Positions 41,764 to 52,083 are shown, counted from the stretch's first letter. The stretch is 64,000 bases of DNA from Candidatus Francisella endociliophora (GCF_000764555.1 NZ_CP009574.1:1178001-1242000), one strand, 5' to 3'. The notes: generated by a model from the sequence alone, not told the origin. Numbers and translations: made by a program.

Positions 41764-43308
41764 ATGTCAAAAAATAATCCAGATAAATTTTTAGCATCAC
41801 ATATTTATAATGTAGATTACCAAGAAGATCTAAATAAATGTTTTACTAATCTATGTATAGATAAAAAAAACACTATTCTATTAGAATCTGCTGAGATAGA
41901 TACCAAAGATAAACTCAAAAGTATATTGGTTTTAAATAGTGCGTTGAGAGTGTCATGTATTGAAAATAAAGTTTTTATCAAAGCTTTATCTAAAAATGGT
42001 GAATATGCTATAAAAACCATTAAGAAAAACATTCCAGAAAATATTAAATATAAGCATGAAAAAGATCAGTTAATACTTACTTTTACTGCCATAAATGACG
42101 ATCTACTAAGTGAACATCAAAAGTTAAAAAAACAATCTGTATTTGATGCTCTGAGAATTATTAAAAATAGTTTTGAAGTATTTAATGAGTTTAGTGTATT
42201 TTTAGCTGGTTTATTTGCTTATGATGTAGTGGGAAGTTTTGAAAATATTGGGCAAGTAGAACGTAAAAATAAATGTCCTGATTATGTTTTTTATCTAGCT
42301 GATACTATTTTGATAAGTGATCATCAACAACAAAAAACTACTATACAGATAAATAGCTTTGATCATGATTATCTAAAAGAGTTAGAAAGTAGTATTGGAG
42401 ATATTAAAAATAATCTTGATAAAAAGACTGAAATAAAAATAGATAAATTCAAAGATTTAAATGTAAAAGAATCAATGGGTGATAGAGCTTTTTGTAATAT
42501 AGTTGATCAGTTGAAATCGCATATTGTAGATGGTGATATATTCCAAGTAGTGCCATCAAGAAGTTTCTTTTTGCCATGTCAAAATTCTTTGGCTGTTTAT
42601 AAAGAACTTAAGCGCACAAATCCTAGTCCATATATGTTTTATATGCAAGATGAGGATTTTATTCTCTTTGGTGCATCGCCTGAGAGTGCTTTAAAATATG
42701 AAAAAAACACCAACCAAGTAGAAATATATCCTATAGCTGGTACACGCAGACGCGGTAAGAATTCTGATGGAACTATAAATCCAGATCTTGATAGTAGAAT
42801 AGAACTTGAGCTTAGATTAGATACTAAAGAAAATGCCGAACATATGATGCTTGTAGATTTAGCACGAAATGATGTTGCGAGAATTTCAAAAACAGGAACT
42901 AGATATTTAGCAGATCTTCTAAAAGTTGATAGATATAGTCATGTTATGCATCTTGTATCTAGAGTAGTTGGACAACTTGCTGATGATTTAGATGCTCTTC
43001 ATGCTTATCAAGCATCTATGAATATGGGTACACTTACTGGAGCTCCAAAAATAAAGGCAATGCAGCTTATATCAGAAGTGGAGAAACAAACACGAGGTGG
43101 TTATGGTGGAGCTGTTGGTTATCTAAATGGTTATGGAGATTTAGATACTTGTATAGTTATCCGTTCAGCTTATGTGGAAGATCAAATTGCTGAAATCCAA
43201 GCAGGGGCTGGTGTGGTTTTAGATTCTGTACCAATAGCAGAGGCTGATGAAACCAGAACTAAAGCACAAGCTGTAATATCAGCTATTAAAAATGTACATG
43301 GAGAGTAA
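41764..43308 (+). CDS. trpE: Anthranilate synthase component I
   Basis: The 514-aa chorismate-utilising enzyme makes anthranilate with TrpG. It has DIFQVVPSRSF, PSPYMFYMQ, the PIAGTRRRGKN active-site block, and ELRLDTKENAEHMMLVDLARND, then the C-terminal GAGVVLDSVP with EADETRTKA. The N-terminal Trp-binding LLESAE motif (about residues 39-44) is kept, so feedback inhibition by tryptophan is expected. It starts directly after trpR; trpG follows 5 bp later. Confidence 0.95.
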   Translation: MSKNNPDKFLASHIYNVDYQEDLNKCFTNLCIDKKNTILLESAEIDTKDKLKSILVLNSALRVSCIENKVFIKALSKNGEYAIKTIKKNIPENIKYKHEKDQLILTFTAINDDLLSEHQKLKKQSVFDALRIIKNSFEVFNEFSVFLAGLFAYDVVGSFENIGQVERKNKCPDYVFYLADTILISDHQQQKTTIQINSFDHDYLKELESSIGDIKNNLDKKTEIKIDKFKDLNVKESMGDRAFCNIVDQLKSHIVDGDIFQVVPSRSFFLPCQNSLAVYKELKRTNPSPYMFYMQDEDFILFGASPESALKYEKNTNQVEIYPIAGTRRRGKNSDGTINPDLDSRIELELRLDTKENAEHMMLVDLARNDVARISKTGTRYLADLLKVDRYSHVMHLVSRVVGQLADDLDALHAYQASMNMGTLTGAPKIKAMQLISEVEKQTRGGYGGAVGYLNGYGDLDTCIVIRSAYVEDQIAEIQAGAGVVLDSVPIAEADETRTKAQAVISAIKNVHGE

Positions 43309-43313
43309 ATCTA

Positions 43314-43892
43314 ATGGCTAATATTATATTTATAGATAATTTTGATTCTTTTTCTTATAACTTAGTAGATGAGCTTAAAGTCTTAGGAAATAATGTAGAA
43401 GTTTTTAGAAATAATTTATATATAGAAGTTTTATTGGATAAAATAAATTCTACTGAAAACCCTATAGTTGTAATATCACCAGGACCAGGTAATCCTTCTA
43501 ATGCAGGATGTATTGTTAATTTGATATCTTTAATAAAAGGTAAAGTTCCTATAATAGGAATATGTCTTGGCCATCAAGCAATTATAGAAGCTTATGGTGG
43601 GATAGTTTCTCATGCTAATGAAATTGTTCATGGTAAAACAGCTAGAGTTAAACTTATAAATCATAAAATATTTGAAGGTTTAGAATCACCTCTAACTGTA
43701 GCAAGATATCATTCATTGGTGGCTATAAAAGTTCCAACAGGATTAGAATCTATAGCAGAAGTTAATGATCTTGTGATGGCAGTAGTAGATGATAAAAATA
43801 AAGTTTGTGGTCTACAATTTCATCCTGAATCAATAATGACTATACACGGATCTAAACTTTTAGATAATATAGTTAAATGGATACAAAAATGA
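43314..43892 (+). CDS. trpG: Anthranilate synthase component II (glutamine amidotransferase)
   Basis: The 192-aa class I amidotransferase feeds ammonia to TrpE. It starts [17 protein letters not shown], carries [11 protein letters not shown], nucleophile Cys84 in GICLGHQAI, and the catalytic [10 protein letters not shown] near 168-177. It is a free-standing TrpG, not fused to trpD. The 3' end overlaps trpD by an ATGA tetranucleotide. Confidence 0.95.
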   Translation: MANIIFIDNFDSFSYNLVDELKVLGNNVEVFRNNLYIEVLLDKINSTENPIVVISPGPGNPSNAGCIVNLISLIKGKVPIIGICLGHQAIIEAYGGIVSHANEIVHGKTARVKLINHKIFEGLESPLTVARYHSLVAIKVPTGLESIAEVNDLVMAVVDDKNKVCGLQFHPESIMTIHGSKLLDNIVKWIQK

Positions 43893-44896
43893 GTAATTTA
43901 AGAAATATAGTAGATAAATTATATAATCTTGAAGATTTAGAGTATAAAGAAGCTTATGAACTTTTTAGCTACTTTATAAAAGGTCAAATAGAACTACCGT
44001 TACAAACTAGTATTATAACTGCATTAAAATTAAAAAAAGAAACACCAATTGAAATATCAGTAGCAGCAAATGCTTTACTAGATAATGCTAAAAAATTTCC
44101 AAAAATTGATGGTGATTTAGTGGATATAGTTGGTACAGGTGGAGATGGATTTAATACTATAAATATATCTACCACAGCAGCTATAGTTGCGGCGACTGCA
44201 GGATTTAAAGTTACTAAACATGGTGGGCGTAGCGTATCAAGTAAGTCAGGATCTTTTGATTTATTAGAATCTTTTGGCGTAAATATAGAATTTTCTCCAG
44301 AAAAAACAAAAGAATGTATCCAACAGAATAATCTAGGGTTTTTATTTGCTCCTTTTTATAATGATGGTTTTAAGTATGTAAAAGAAGCTCGTGCTGTACT
44401 TAAAACTAGAACTATATTTAATATATTAGGTCCTTTAATAAATCCAGCTAGACCAAATAAGGTTCTAATAGGAGTTTATTCAAAAGAATTAATTTTGCCA
44501 ATGGCAAAAACTTTAATTGAGTTAGGAATAGATAGAGCTATTGTAGTACATGGAAGTGGTTTGGATGAAGTAGCTATTCATGGAGACACTTTTGTAGCAG
44601 AAATTAAGAATAAGGAAATAATAGAATATACAGTTTCACCACAAGATTTTTGTATAGATACTTTTGGTATCAAAGATATTGAAGGTGGTACTCCAGAGCA
44701 AAATAAAGAGATTATAAAACAAATACTTCAAGGTAAAGGTAAACAAGCTCATAATGCTGCAGTAGCTGTAAATGTTGCTATGGTTAAGAAGCTTTTTGAT
44801 AAAAATGATCTAAAACAAAATACTAAAGAAATATTAGAACTTATAAATTCAGGTAAGTGTTATCAAACTCTTCAAAATGTAATATCTTTTGGTTAA
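43889..44896 (+). CDS. trpD: Anthranilate phosphoribosyltransferase
   Basis: The enzyme joins anthranilate to PRPP. Signatures are [18 protein letters not shown] (about 76-93), [13 protein letters not shown] and the [10 protein letters not shown] segment. The ATG at 43889 overlaps the trpG stop (ATGA), the normal coupling arrangement, and family homologues start here. An in-frame ATG at 43877 would add four residues and a 16-base overlap. Length is 335 aa. It is the last of the contiguous trpREGD block. Confidence 0.94.
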   Translation: MSNLRNIVDKLYNLEDLEYKEAYELFSYFIKGQIELPLQTSIITALKLKKETPIEISVAANALLDNAKKFPKIDGDLVDIVGTGGDGFNTINISTTAAIVAATAGFKVTKHGGRSVSSKSGSFDLLESFGVNIEFSPEKTKECIQQNNLGFLFAPFYNDGFKYVKEARAVLKTRTIFNILGPLINPARPNKVLIGVYSKELILPMAKTLIELGIDRAIVVHGSGLDEVAIHGDTFVAEIKNKEIIEYTVSPQDFCIDTFGIKDIEGGTPEQNKEIIKQILQGKGKQAHNAAVAVNVAMVKKLFDKNDLKQNTKEILELINSGKCYQTLQNVISFG

Positions 44897-44962
44897 AAAA
44901 TAGTCTTCTATTCTGATGTATGCTAATTTAAAAGGCATAATAACTATTTTTTAATAATATGA

Positions 44963-46201
44963 ATGAAAAAGATTAATTTAACTATTGGTAGTGTATTTAC
45001 ATTTAGCAGTGTGTTTGCATTTAGCAGTGTGTTTGCATGTAGTGCATTTATAAAAGATGATAATAGTGGGAATTATATTTTTGCAAAAAGTAGAGATGTA
45101 ACTTTTCATAGATATGATCCAAGTTTTTTATCTATAACTCAAGAAAATATTTCATTCCATGCTCCAGAAGATGGATATAAATATATATCTTTACAATATA
45201 GTCAATCTAGCACTCAGCCAACGATATTTTCAACTGGTACTAATGAGGAAGATTTAACGATGAGTTATAACTATGATTCAGCTCAACTTGGTACAACTGG
45301 AGATAATTTATCAAAATATACTCCATCAATTATTAACATGGGTGATAATTTTAATAGGTATGTTATATCACATGCTGCAACTTTAGATGAAGTAAATGAA
45401 CTTATAAAAAAAGGTGTAGAAAACTTTAATAACCATACAAACAATGATTTATTAGCAATACCTATGTTTTTAACATTTGCTGAGCATAATCAGGATGGTA
45501 AAGATAAATTTGAAAGTGTAGAAATAGTTATTTCTAATCCAAAAAATATTCAAGATAATTATTATGATTCTCTTACAAGGAGTGGTTATCAATCATTTAA
45601 GATGGCTAATAAAACTATAGATATTTTGACTAATATATATGGTAATGGTTTTGATAAAGATATGGTTGATGTATTTAACAATGTTTTTACCGAAAACAAT
45701 TATATGAATAGTTATATAGGCAGGAGTTATTTTGAAAATAATGTAAGTAACTATATTTCGTATAAGTTTGCAGATCAAGCTGCTAGTCTTGTTGCATATT
45801 ATAATCTGAAGTTAGATTATAGAATAAATAAACATCCGGATCATGTTATAGAAACTAACTATATTCATCAAAAAGGTTTGCAAAAACATAGTTATTTCTC
45901 ACCACCAGAGTCTATATCTAGGTATAAATCACTAGATAATTTACTAAAAAATTCTGAAAATATGGCTGTATCTAGAGCAAAATATGTAGCTAGTTTTATA
46001 AAAGACATAAATACAGGTAAAAAAGTACCATATATATTTGCCGAATTTACATCCCCAGCACAACCTTATAATAGAGCAACAATTAAACTAGATGATAATT
46101 TTTGGAATGAACATGAAAATGGAGATGTTATAGTAGATAACAATATTTCTTATTACAGGTTTAATAAAATATATCAAAATAGGTTAGAAGGTTCTTTATG
46201 A
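44963..46201 (+). CDS. Secreted Ntn-hydrolase, choloylglycine hydrolase/C45-like
   Basis: The 412-aa product has a signal peptide followed at once by CSAFIKDDNSGNYIFAKSRD. This is the choloylglycine hydrolase / acid ceramidase pattern, in which the N-terminal cysteine (here Cys26) exposed by cleavage is the nucleophile and an early Arg-Asp supports it. The likely reaction is hydrolysis of an amide such as a bile-salt, N-acyl or penicillin-like bond; substrate unknown. The signal peptide contains a doubled SSVFAF unit from an 18-bp tandem repeat. Its stop overlaps the msrA start (ATGA). Placement inside a trp cluster is unexplained. Confidence 0.75.
   Translation: MKKINLTIGSVFTFSSVFAFSSVFACSAFIKDDNSGNYIFAKSRDVTFHRYDPSFLSITQENISFHAPEDGYKYISLQYSQSSTQPTIFSTGTNEEDLTMSYNYDSAQLGTTGDNLSKYTPSIINMGDNFNRYVISHAATLDEVNELIKKGVENFNNHTNNDLLAIPMFLTFAEHNQDGKDKFESVEIVISNPKNIQDNYYDSLTRSGYQSFKMANKTIDILTNIYGNGFDKDMVDVFNNVFTENNYMNSYIGRSYFENNVSNYISYKFADQAASLVAYYNLKLDYRINKHPDHVIETNYIHQKGLQKHSYFSPPESISRYKSLDNLLKNSENMAVSRAKYVASFIKDINTGKKVPYIFAEFTSPAQPYNRATIKLDDNFWNEHENGDVIVDNNISYYRFNKIYQNRLEGSL
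45001..45036 (+). repeat. In-frame 18-bp tandem duplication in a signal peptide
   Basis: ATTTAGCAGTGTGTTTGC occurs twice head to tail (45001-45018, 45019-45036), adding six residues just before the predicted nucleophile cysteine. Confidence 0.9.
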
Positions 46202-46890
46202 TTAAAAAGCTTTTATTTAGTGGATTTTTTATTGTAAGTAACTTTATATTTGCAGCTGATAATTCAGAAAGTAAATATCAAAAAGCTATATTTGCAGGTG
46301 GTTGTTTTTGGTGTTTGGAATCTGATTTTGAATATATGCAACATGATAAAGGTTTAAGCAATAACGGCATAATATCTGTTAAATCTGGTTATGATGGTGG
46401 AACTGTTAAATATCCTACTTATAAAAAAGTATCAGTAGGTGTAACTAATTATAAAGAGTCTGTAGAAGTTGAATATGATCCATCTAGAATTTCCTATGAG
46501 CTACTTGTAGAGTATTTTTATCGTCGTATAGATCCAACTGATAATAAAGGTCAGTTTTGTGATAAAGGTAAACAATATCAGTCAGCAATTTATTATACAA
46601 ATGATAAGCAAAAGCAGGTTGCTGAAGATGTTACTAAAAAACTAAAAGAAGAATTTAAAAATCATAATCAGCAAGTTTATACGCAAATTTTGCCATCTAC
46701 TGAATTTTATAAAGCTGAAAAATATCATCAAAACTATCATCATAAAAATCCAAAAAGATATTGCTATTATCGTACAGGTTGTGGTCGCGATGCTACAGTA
46801 AATAAGGTCTGGAAGGATATAGATTGGAAATATAGTAATGTAGTTCCGTTTGATATACCATCTAGTTATATAGAGTGTTTAAATAGATAA
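46198..46890 (+). CDS. msrA: Peptide methionine sulfoxide reductase MsrA, exported
   Basis: MsrA reduces methionine-S-sulfoxide in proteins. The catalytic GGCFWCLE is at about 34-41 (Cys36) with the EYDPSRISYELLVEYF and YHQNYHHKNPKRYCYYRTGC segments; the C-terminal Cys residues may resolve the disulphide. The first 19-20 residues (MIKKLLFSGFFIVSNFIFAA) are a signal peptide, so this copy should act in the periplasm. It overlaps the Ntn hydrolase gene by 4 bases and the HD gene follows after 2 bases. Confidence 0.92.
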   Translation: MIKKLLFSGFFIVSNFIFAADNSESKYQKAIFAGGCFWCLESDFEYMQHDKGLSNNGIISVKSGYDGGTVKYPTYKKVSVGVTNYKESVEVEYDPSRISYELLVEYFYRRIDPTDNKGQFCDKGKQYQSAIYYTNDKQKQVAEDVTKKLKEEFKNHNQQVYTQILPSTEFYKAEKYHQNYHHKNPKRYCYYRTGCGRDATVNKVWKDIDWKYSNVVPFDIPSSYIECLNR

Positions 46891-46892
46891 AA

Positions 46893-47483
46893 ATGACAGA
46901 TTTAGAACAACGAATAAGATTTATTGTAGAAGCTGATAAATTAAAAAGTATATATCGTAGATGCTTGGTTCAATCTGATAATAATCGTAGAGAAAATACA
47001 GCAGAACATAGTTGGCATGCTGCTTTAATGGCTATCACTTTTAAAGATTATGCAAGTGAAAACATAAATATGGAAAGAGTTTTAACTATGTTATTAATAC
47101 ACGATATAGTTGAAATATATGCTGGTGATACTTATGCTTTTGATGATGATGCTATATTAGAATTACAACATCAAAAAGAGTTATTAGCTTTGGATAAAAT
47201 ATTTGCTCTAATGCCAGAGTATTCTGCTAATGAATTAAAAAGTCTTTGGTTAGAATTTGAACAAAGTGCGTCTGCAGATGCCAAATATGCCAAAGCAATA
47301 GATAAATCTATACCGGTTTATAGGAATATGGCTACTAATGGTGGTGGATGGGTCATTAATGGACCTACTTATAAGCAAAAAGTGGTAGAAATAAATAAAG
47401 AATTAAAAGAAATAGCTCCTAAGCTTTGGAATTATATTAAAGAGCAAATAGATATAGCTGAATCTAAAGGTTGGTTGGTATAA
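46893..47483 (+). CDS. HD-domain hydrolase (YfbR/HDDC2-like nucleotidase)
   Basis: A 196-aa HD protein. Metal ligands are His39 in TAEHSWHAAL and the His-Asp pair at 70-71 in LLIHDIVEIYAGDT. The later DAKYAKAIDK segment supplies a further Asp. The size and NTAEHSW pattern match the HDDC2/YfbR group, which dephosphorylates 5'-deoxynucleotides. The exact substrate is inferred only. It starts 2 bp after msrA and precedes the GyrI-like gene by 32 bp, all on one strand. Confidence 0.82.
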   Translation: MTDLEQRIRFIVEADKLKSIYRRCLVQSDNNRRENTAEHSWHAALMAITFKDYASENINMERVLTMLLIHDIVEIYAGDTYAFDDDAILELQHQKELLALDKIFALMPEYSANELKSLWLEFEQSASADAKYAKAIDKSIPVYRNMATNGGGWVINGPTYKQKVVEINKELKEIAPKLWNYIKEQIDIAESKGWLV

Positions 47484-47515
47484 TAGTTATTGAATTTAAT
47501 TAAATTAGGAAAATA

Positions 47516-47929
47516 ATGAAAGTTGTAGGTGTAGCATTAAAAGTTTCAAATGATAGAGAAGATTTATTAGAGCAAGTTTGGGAACTTTTCTTTAATAGTG
47601 AAGTACTAGAGTATCTTAATGGTCAAAATATATCTCCAGATATAATCTCTGTTTATTATGAGTATGAAGGTGATCATAATGATCCATATACTTATTTGAT
47701 AGGATATGAGGTAGATGAGTCTTTTGAAGCACCTACAGGCTTAAATAGTGTATCTATAGAGCTAAATCATGATAAATATGATATTCAAGGTGAGCTTCCA
47801 GATGCTATCATAGATAAATGGCAAGAAATCTGGGACGATACTTCTAAAAAACGCGCGTATAAAGCAGATTTTGATAGATATAATCCTATTGAAGATACTG
47901 CTGAAATTAATGTCGAATATATCAAATAG
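47516..47929 (+). CDS. GyrI-like / AraC effector-binding domain protein
   Basis: The 137-aa protein is a free-standing small-molecule-binding domain of the GyrI / Cass2 / YdeE kind. It has VVGVALKVSNDREDLLEQVWELFF at the N-terminus, SVYYEYEGDHNDPYTYLIGYEV in the middle, and a C-terminal DFDRYNP with ending INVEYIK. Such domains bind cationic amphiphiles or act as gyrase or drug-binding proteins. There is no DNA-binding domain. It stands between the HD gene and trpCF on the same strand. Confidence 0.75.
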   Translation: MKVVGVALKVSNDREDLLEQVWELFFNSEVLEYLNGQNISPDIISVYYEYEGDHNDPYTYLIGYEVDESFEAPTGLNSVSIELNHDKYDIQGELPDAIIDKWQEIWDDTSKKRAYKADFDRYNPIEDTAEINVEYIK

Positions 47930-48019
47930 AATTTATAAAAAATTATAGACTATAAAAATTCAACTTTTACTCTTTTTTCGTTTAAAATACTCCATAAAAT
48001 CATATAAATCTTAAATATT

Positions 48020-49381
48020 ATGGAAACTATATTAGCTAAAATAGTTGAAGCAAAGAAAAAATGGGTTTTTAGTAAGAAAAGACTTTTTCCTTTAAATGTT
48101 TTTAAAAATGAAGTCAAAAAGACAGATAGAAGCTTTTATGAAGCATTAGATTCACAACAATCTGTATTTATACTAGAGTGTAAAAAAGGCTCACCTTCAA
48201 AAGGAATTATCCGTAAAAAATTCAATCTAGATGAGATAGCAGGAGTATACAAAAATTATGCAAATGCTATATCTGTACTAACAGATGAAGAGTTTTTTAT
48301 GGGTAATTTTGCAAATTTAGGTATTGTTAGAAGTCAAGTTTCTCAACCTGTACTTTGTAAAGACTTTATGATAGATGAATATCAAGTATATCTAGCTAGA
48401 TATTATCAAGCTGATGCTATTTTATTGATGCTTTCAGTATTAGATGATGCTGAGTACAAAAAGCTAGCAAAATTAGCTCATCGTTTTGGTATGGGAGTGC
48501 TTACAGAAGTAAGTAATGAGGAAGAGCTTCAAAGAGCTATAAATCTAAAAGCAAAAGTAATTGGGATTAATAATCGCAACCTTAGAGATCTTTCTATAAA
48601 TCTGAATACTACTCGCCTACTAGCTCCTAAAATACCTAAAGGTACAATTATTATCTCAGAATCTGGGATATATAAGAATCAAGAAATTCGTGATTTGAGA
48701 GCTTATGTAAATGGATTTTTGATAGGTAGTTCTATCATGGGTGAGAGAAATCTTGAGCTTGCGGTTAGAAAGCTTGTATATGGTTTTAATAAAGTTTGTG
48801 GCCTTACATCTATAGAGAATGCTCAGAAAGCTTATGATGCAGGTGCTGTATATGGAGGTTTGATATTTGTAGAGAAATCACCTCGTTATGTAGATTTTGA
48901 CATGGCAAAAAAAATAACTAAAAAAGTAATATTAAACTATATAGGTGTATTTGCAGATGCAAATATAAAGGATATAGTAGATGCTTCTTATGGCTTGAAG
49001 TTAAGTGCTGTCCAACTACATGGTAATGAAGATCAAGAGTATATAAATACCCTTAAATCGAAGCTACATAGAAATTGTCAGATATGGAAAGCTTATGGTG
49101 TTGAGAAGACTTTACCTGAGTTTTTTGATAATGTTGATTATCACTTATTAGATGCACAAATAGATGGAAAATCTGGAGGCACTGGTAAAGCTTTTGATTG
49201 GGAGCTTATAAAGGATAAGAAAAATATAATTCTTGCTGGTGGCTTGAATGCTAAAAATATAGCAAAAGCTATAGAATTAAAATGTTCTGCTTACGATATT
49301 AACTCTGGTGTAGAATCTGAACCAGGTCAAAAAGATCAGCAAAAATTAAAAGAAGTTTTTGAAGTTATAAGAGATTATTAA
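48020..49381 (+). CDS. trpCF: Bifunctional indole-3-glycerol-phosphate synthase / phosphoribosylanthranilate isomerase
   Basis: A fused 453-aa enzyme. The TrpC half (1 to about 253) shows FILECKKGSPSKG, VLCKDFMI, ISESGIY and IGSSIMG. The TrpF half (about 256-453) begins KVCGLTSIENAQKAYDAGA and has VQLHGNED, LLDAQIDGKSGGTGKAFDW and LAGGLNAKNI. It converts phosphoribosylanthranilate to indole-3-glycerol phosphate. It is separated from trpD by four unrelated genes and 3 kb. trpB and trpA are not in the window. The 90-bp gap before it could hold its own promoter. Confidence 0.94.
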   Translation: METILAKIVEAKKKWVFSKKRLFPLNVFKNEVKKTDRSFYEALDSQQSVFILECKKGSPSKGIIRKKFNLDEIAGVYKNYANAISVLTDEEFFMGNFANLGIVRSQVSQPVLCKDFMIDEYQVYLARYYQADAILLMLSVLDDAEYKKLAKLAHRFGMGVLTEVSNEEELQRAINLKAKVIGINNRNLRDLSINLNTTRLLAPKIPKGTIIISESGIYKNQEIRDLRAYVNGFLIGSSIMGERNLELAVRKLVYGFNKVCGLTSIENAQKAYDAGAVYGGLIFVEKSPRYVDFDMAKKITKKVILNYIGVFADANIKDIVDASYGLKLSAVQLHGNEDQEYINTLKSKLHRNCQIWKAYGVEKTLPEFFDNVDYHLLDAQIDGKSGGTGKAFDWELIKDKKNIILAGGLNAKNIAKAIELKCSAYDINSGVESEPGQKDQQKLKEVFEVIRDY

Positions 49382-49503
49382 TATCTCATTTGACACTTTA
49401 TTTTATTTATAAATATCAAAAAATAATTCATAGTTAGTATATATAATTGCAACCATATTTAGCTACTGCTATTCTAAATAAAAATATCTAATATTACCTA
49501 GTT

Positions 49504-52083
49504 ATGAATCAACCAGAAATCAAATATTTAAAAGATTATAAGCCAAGTAATTTTCTTATTGAAGAAACGAATCTAACATTTGAACTTGATGAGACTAAAA
49601 CTCAAATAACAGCAAGTTTACATATAGTTGCTAATCCAGAGAATCGAGAAAATAACACTCTAACTTTAGATGGGAATAATCTGAAATTATTATCTATAAA
49701 AATAGATGGTAAAGAATTATTAGAAACAGAATTTACAGTTGATGAAAATCAATTAACTATAGTTAATGCTCCTAATGATTTTGTATTAGAAACAATTGTT
49801 GAAATCAACCCTACTGCTAATACGTCTTTGGAAGGTTTATACAAATCTGGAGATGTATTTTGTACTCAATGTGAAGCTACAGGATTTAGAAATATTACAT
49901 ATTATCTAGATAGACCTGATGTGATGTCATCATATACTGTTAAAATTATTGCTGATAAAGATAAATATCCTGTAATTCTTTCAAATGGTGATAAGATTGA
50001 ATCTGGAGATATTTCAGATGCTCAGCACTTTGCAATATGGAAAGACCCTTTTAAAAAACCTTGTTACTTATTTGCTCTTGTAGCAGGAGATTTAGCAGGT
50101 ATTAAAGATACTTATATAACGAAATCAAACCGAAAAGTAAGCCTAGAAATCTATGCATTCAAGCAAGATATAGATAAATGTCATTATGCAATGCAAGCTG
50201 TCAAAGATTCTATGAAATGGGATGAAGATAGATTTGGTTTAGAATATGATTTGGATACATTTATGATTGTAGCTGTTCCTGATTTTAATGCTGGTGCAAT
50301 GGAAAATAAGGGCCTAAATATCTTTAATACTAAATATATCATGGCTAGTGATGAAACTGCTACTGATAAAGACTTTGAGCTAGTACAAAGTGTTGTAGGA
50401 CATGAATATTTTCATAATTGGACAGGTGATAGAGTTACTTGTAGAGATTGGTTTCAATTAAGCTTAAAAGAAGGCTTGACTGTATTTAGAGATCAAGAGT
50501 TTACTTCTGATTTGAACTCTAGAGATGTTAAACGTATAGATGATGTGCGTATAATTAGAAGTGCTCAATTTGCTGAAGATGCTAGTCCAATGTCACATCC
50601 TATCCGCCCCGAATCGTATATTGAGATGAATAATTTCTATACTGTAACAGTTTATCATAAAGGCGCTGAGATTATTAGAATGATTCATACCCTACTAGGT
50701 GAACAAGGCTTCCAAAAAGGTATGAAACTATATTTTGAAAGACATGATGGACAAGCTGTCACTTGTGATGATTTTGTAAATGCTATGGCAGATGCTAATA
50801 ATCGTGATTTTAGTTTATTTAAGAAGTGGTATGCTCAATCTGGTACGCCAAGTATTAAAGTCACAGAAAACTATGATGCAGATAGTCAAACTTATAGTTT
50901 AACACTAGAGCAAACTACCCCACCGACAGCAGATCAAAAAGAAAAACAACCTCTTCATATACCGGTTAGTATAGGACTTATAACTCCAAATGGTGAAAAT
51001 ATTGCTGAGCAAGTAATTGAGCTTAAAGAACAAAAACAAACTTATTCATTTGAAAATATCACAGCAAAACCAGTAGCTTCTTTATTTAGAGATTTTTCAG
51101 CACCTGTAAAAGTTGAACATGATCGTTCTGAGCAAGAACTTTTACATATTGTTAAATATGATAATAATGCTTTTAACCGTTGGGATTCTTTACAGCAATT
51201 AGCTACTAATATGATCTTGGCTAACTCTGATGTAAGCGATGAGTTTTTAAATGCTTTTAAATCAATATTACATGATAAAGATTTAGATAAAGCACTAATC
51301 AGTGATGCTCTAATGATACCGAGTGAATCTACAATTGCTGAGTCAATGCCGACAATTATGGTTGATGAGATTGTGAAGTCTCGTAAAAAAGTCATGAATC
51401 AACTAGCAGATAAGCTAAAAGATGATTGGCTAATTGTATATCAAGAATGTAATGATAATAATCCATATACCCTATCAGCTGAGCAAATAGCTAAAAGAAA
51501 ACTAAAAGGTGTCTGTTTGAGCTATCTAATGAATGCTAGTGATCAAAGCCAAGGTTCAGAGCTAGCACAACAGTTATTTGATAATGCTGATAATATGACA
51601 GATCAGCAAACAGCATTTTCAGCGCTATTAAAATCAAATGATAAACAAATTCGTGATAATGCTATTAATGAGTTTTATAAGCGTTGGAAGCATGAGGACT
51701 TAGTTGTAAATAAATGGCTAGTATCTCAAGCTCAAATCTCTCATGAATCAGCTTTAGATATAGTTAAAGGCTTAGTTAATCATCCTGCATATAACCCTAA
51801 AAACCCTAACAAAGTTTATTCACTAGTTGGTGGTTTTGGTGCTAATTTCTCACAATATCATCGTAAAGATGGTTTAGGTTATGCTTTTATGGCAGATACT
51901 GTGATAGAGCTTGATAAAATCAACCATCAAGTTGCAGCAAGAATGGCTCGTAATCTAATGAGCTGGAAGCGTTATGACTCTGATAGACAAGCTATGATGA
52001 AAAATGCTCTTGAAAAAATTAAAGCTTCAAACCCTAGTAAAAATGTTTTTGAGATTGTTAGTAAGAGTTTGGAGTTGTCGTAG
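49504..52083 (+). CDS. pepN: Aminopeptidase N (M1 family)
   Basis: The 859-aa zinc aminopeptidase removes N-terminal residues from peptides in the cytoplasm. The exopeptidase motif GAMENKG is at about 263-269, and the zinc site HEYFHNW at about 300-306 with the distal Glu in LKEGLTVFRDQEF. The C-terminal half is the helical domain of the gammaproteobacterial PepN type. Length is near that of E. coli PepN (870). Monocistronic, starting about 120 bp after trpCF. Confidence 0.96.
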   Translation: MNQPEIKYLKDYKPSNFLIEETNLTFELDETKTQITASLHIVANPENRENNTLTLDGNNLKLLSIKIDGKELLETEFTVDENQLTIVNAPNDFVLETIVEINPTANTSLEGLYKSGDVFCTQCEATGFRNITYYLDRPDVMSSYTVKIIADKDKYPVILSNGDKIESGDISDAQHFAIWKDPFKKPCYLFALVAGDLAGIKDTYITKSNRKVSLEIYAFKQDIDKCHYAMQAVKDSMKWDEDRFGLEYDLDTFMIVAVPDFNAGAMENKGLNIFNTKYIMASDETATDKDFELVQSVVGHEYFHNWTGDRVTCRDWFQLSLKEGLTVFRDQEFTSDLNSRDVKRIDDVRIIRSAQFAEDASPMSHPIRPESYIEMNNFYTVTVYHKGAEIIRMIHTLLGEQGFQKGMKLYFERHDGQAVTCDDFVNAMADANNRDFSLFKKWYAQSGTPSIKVTENYDADSQTYSLTLEQTTPPTADQKEKQPLHIPVSIGLITPNGENIAEQVIELKEQKQTYSFENITAKPVASLFRDFSAPVKVEHDRSEQELLHIVKYDNNAFNRWDSLQQLATNMILANSDVSDEFLNAFKSILHDKDLDKALISDALMIPSESTIAESMPTIMVDEIVKSRKKVMNQLADKLKDDWLIVYQECNDNNPYTLSAEQIAKRKLKGVCLSYLMNASDQSQGSELAQQLFDNADNMTDQQTAFSALLKSNDKQIRDNAINEFYKRWKHEDLVVNKWLVSQAQISHESALDIVKGLVNHPAYNPKNPNKVYSLVGGFGANFSQYHRKDGLGYAFMADTVIELDKINHQVAARMARNLMSWKRYDSDRQAMMKNALEKIKASNPSKNVFEIVSKSLELS

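Noticed and set aside
44963-45040. Reading the secreted Ntn hydrolase as a lipoprotein
   Set aside because: The residues after the Cys match the Ntn-hydrolase nucleophile context; kept as an open question in the findings.
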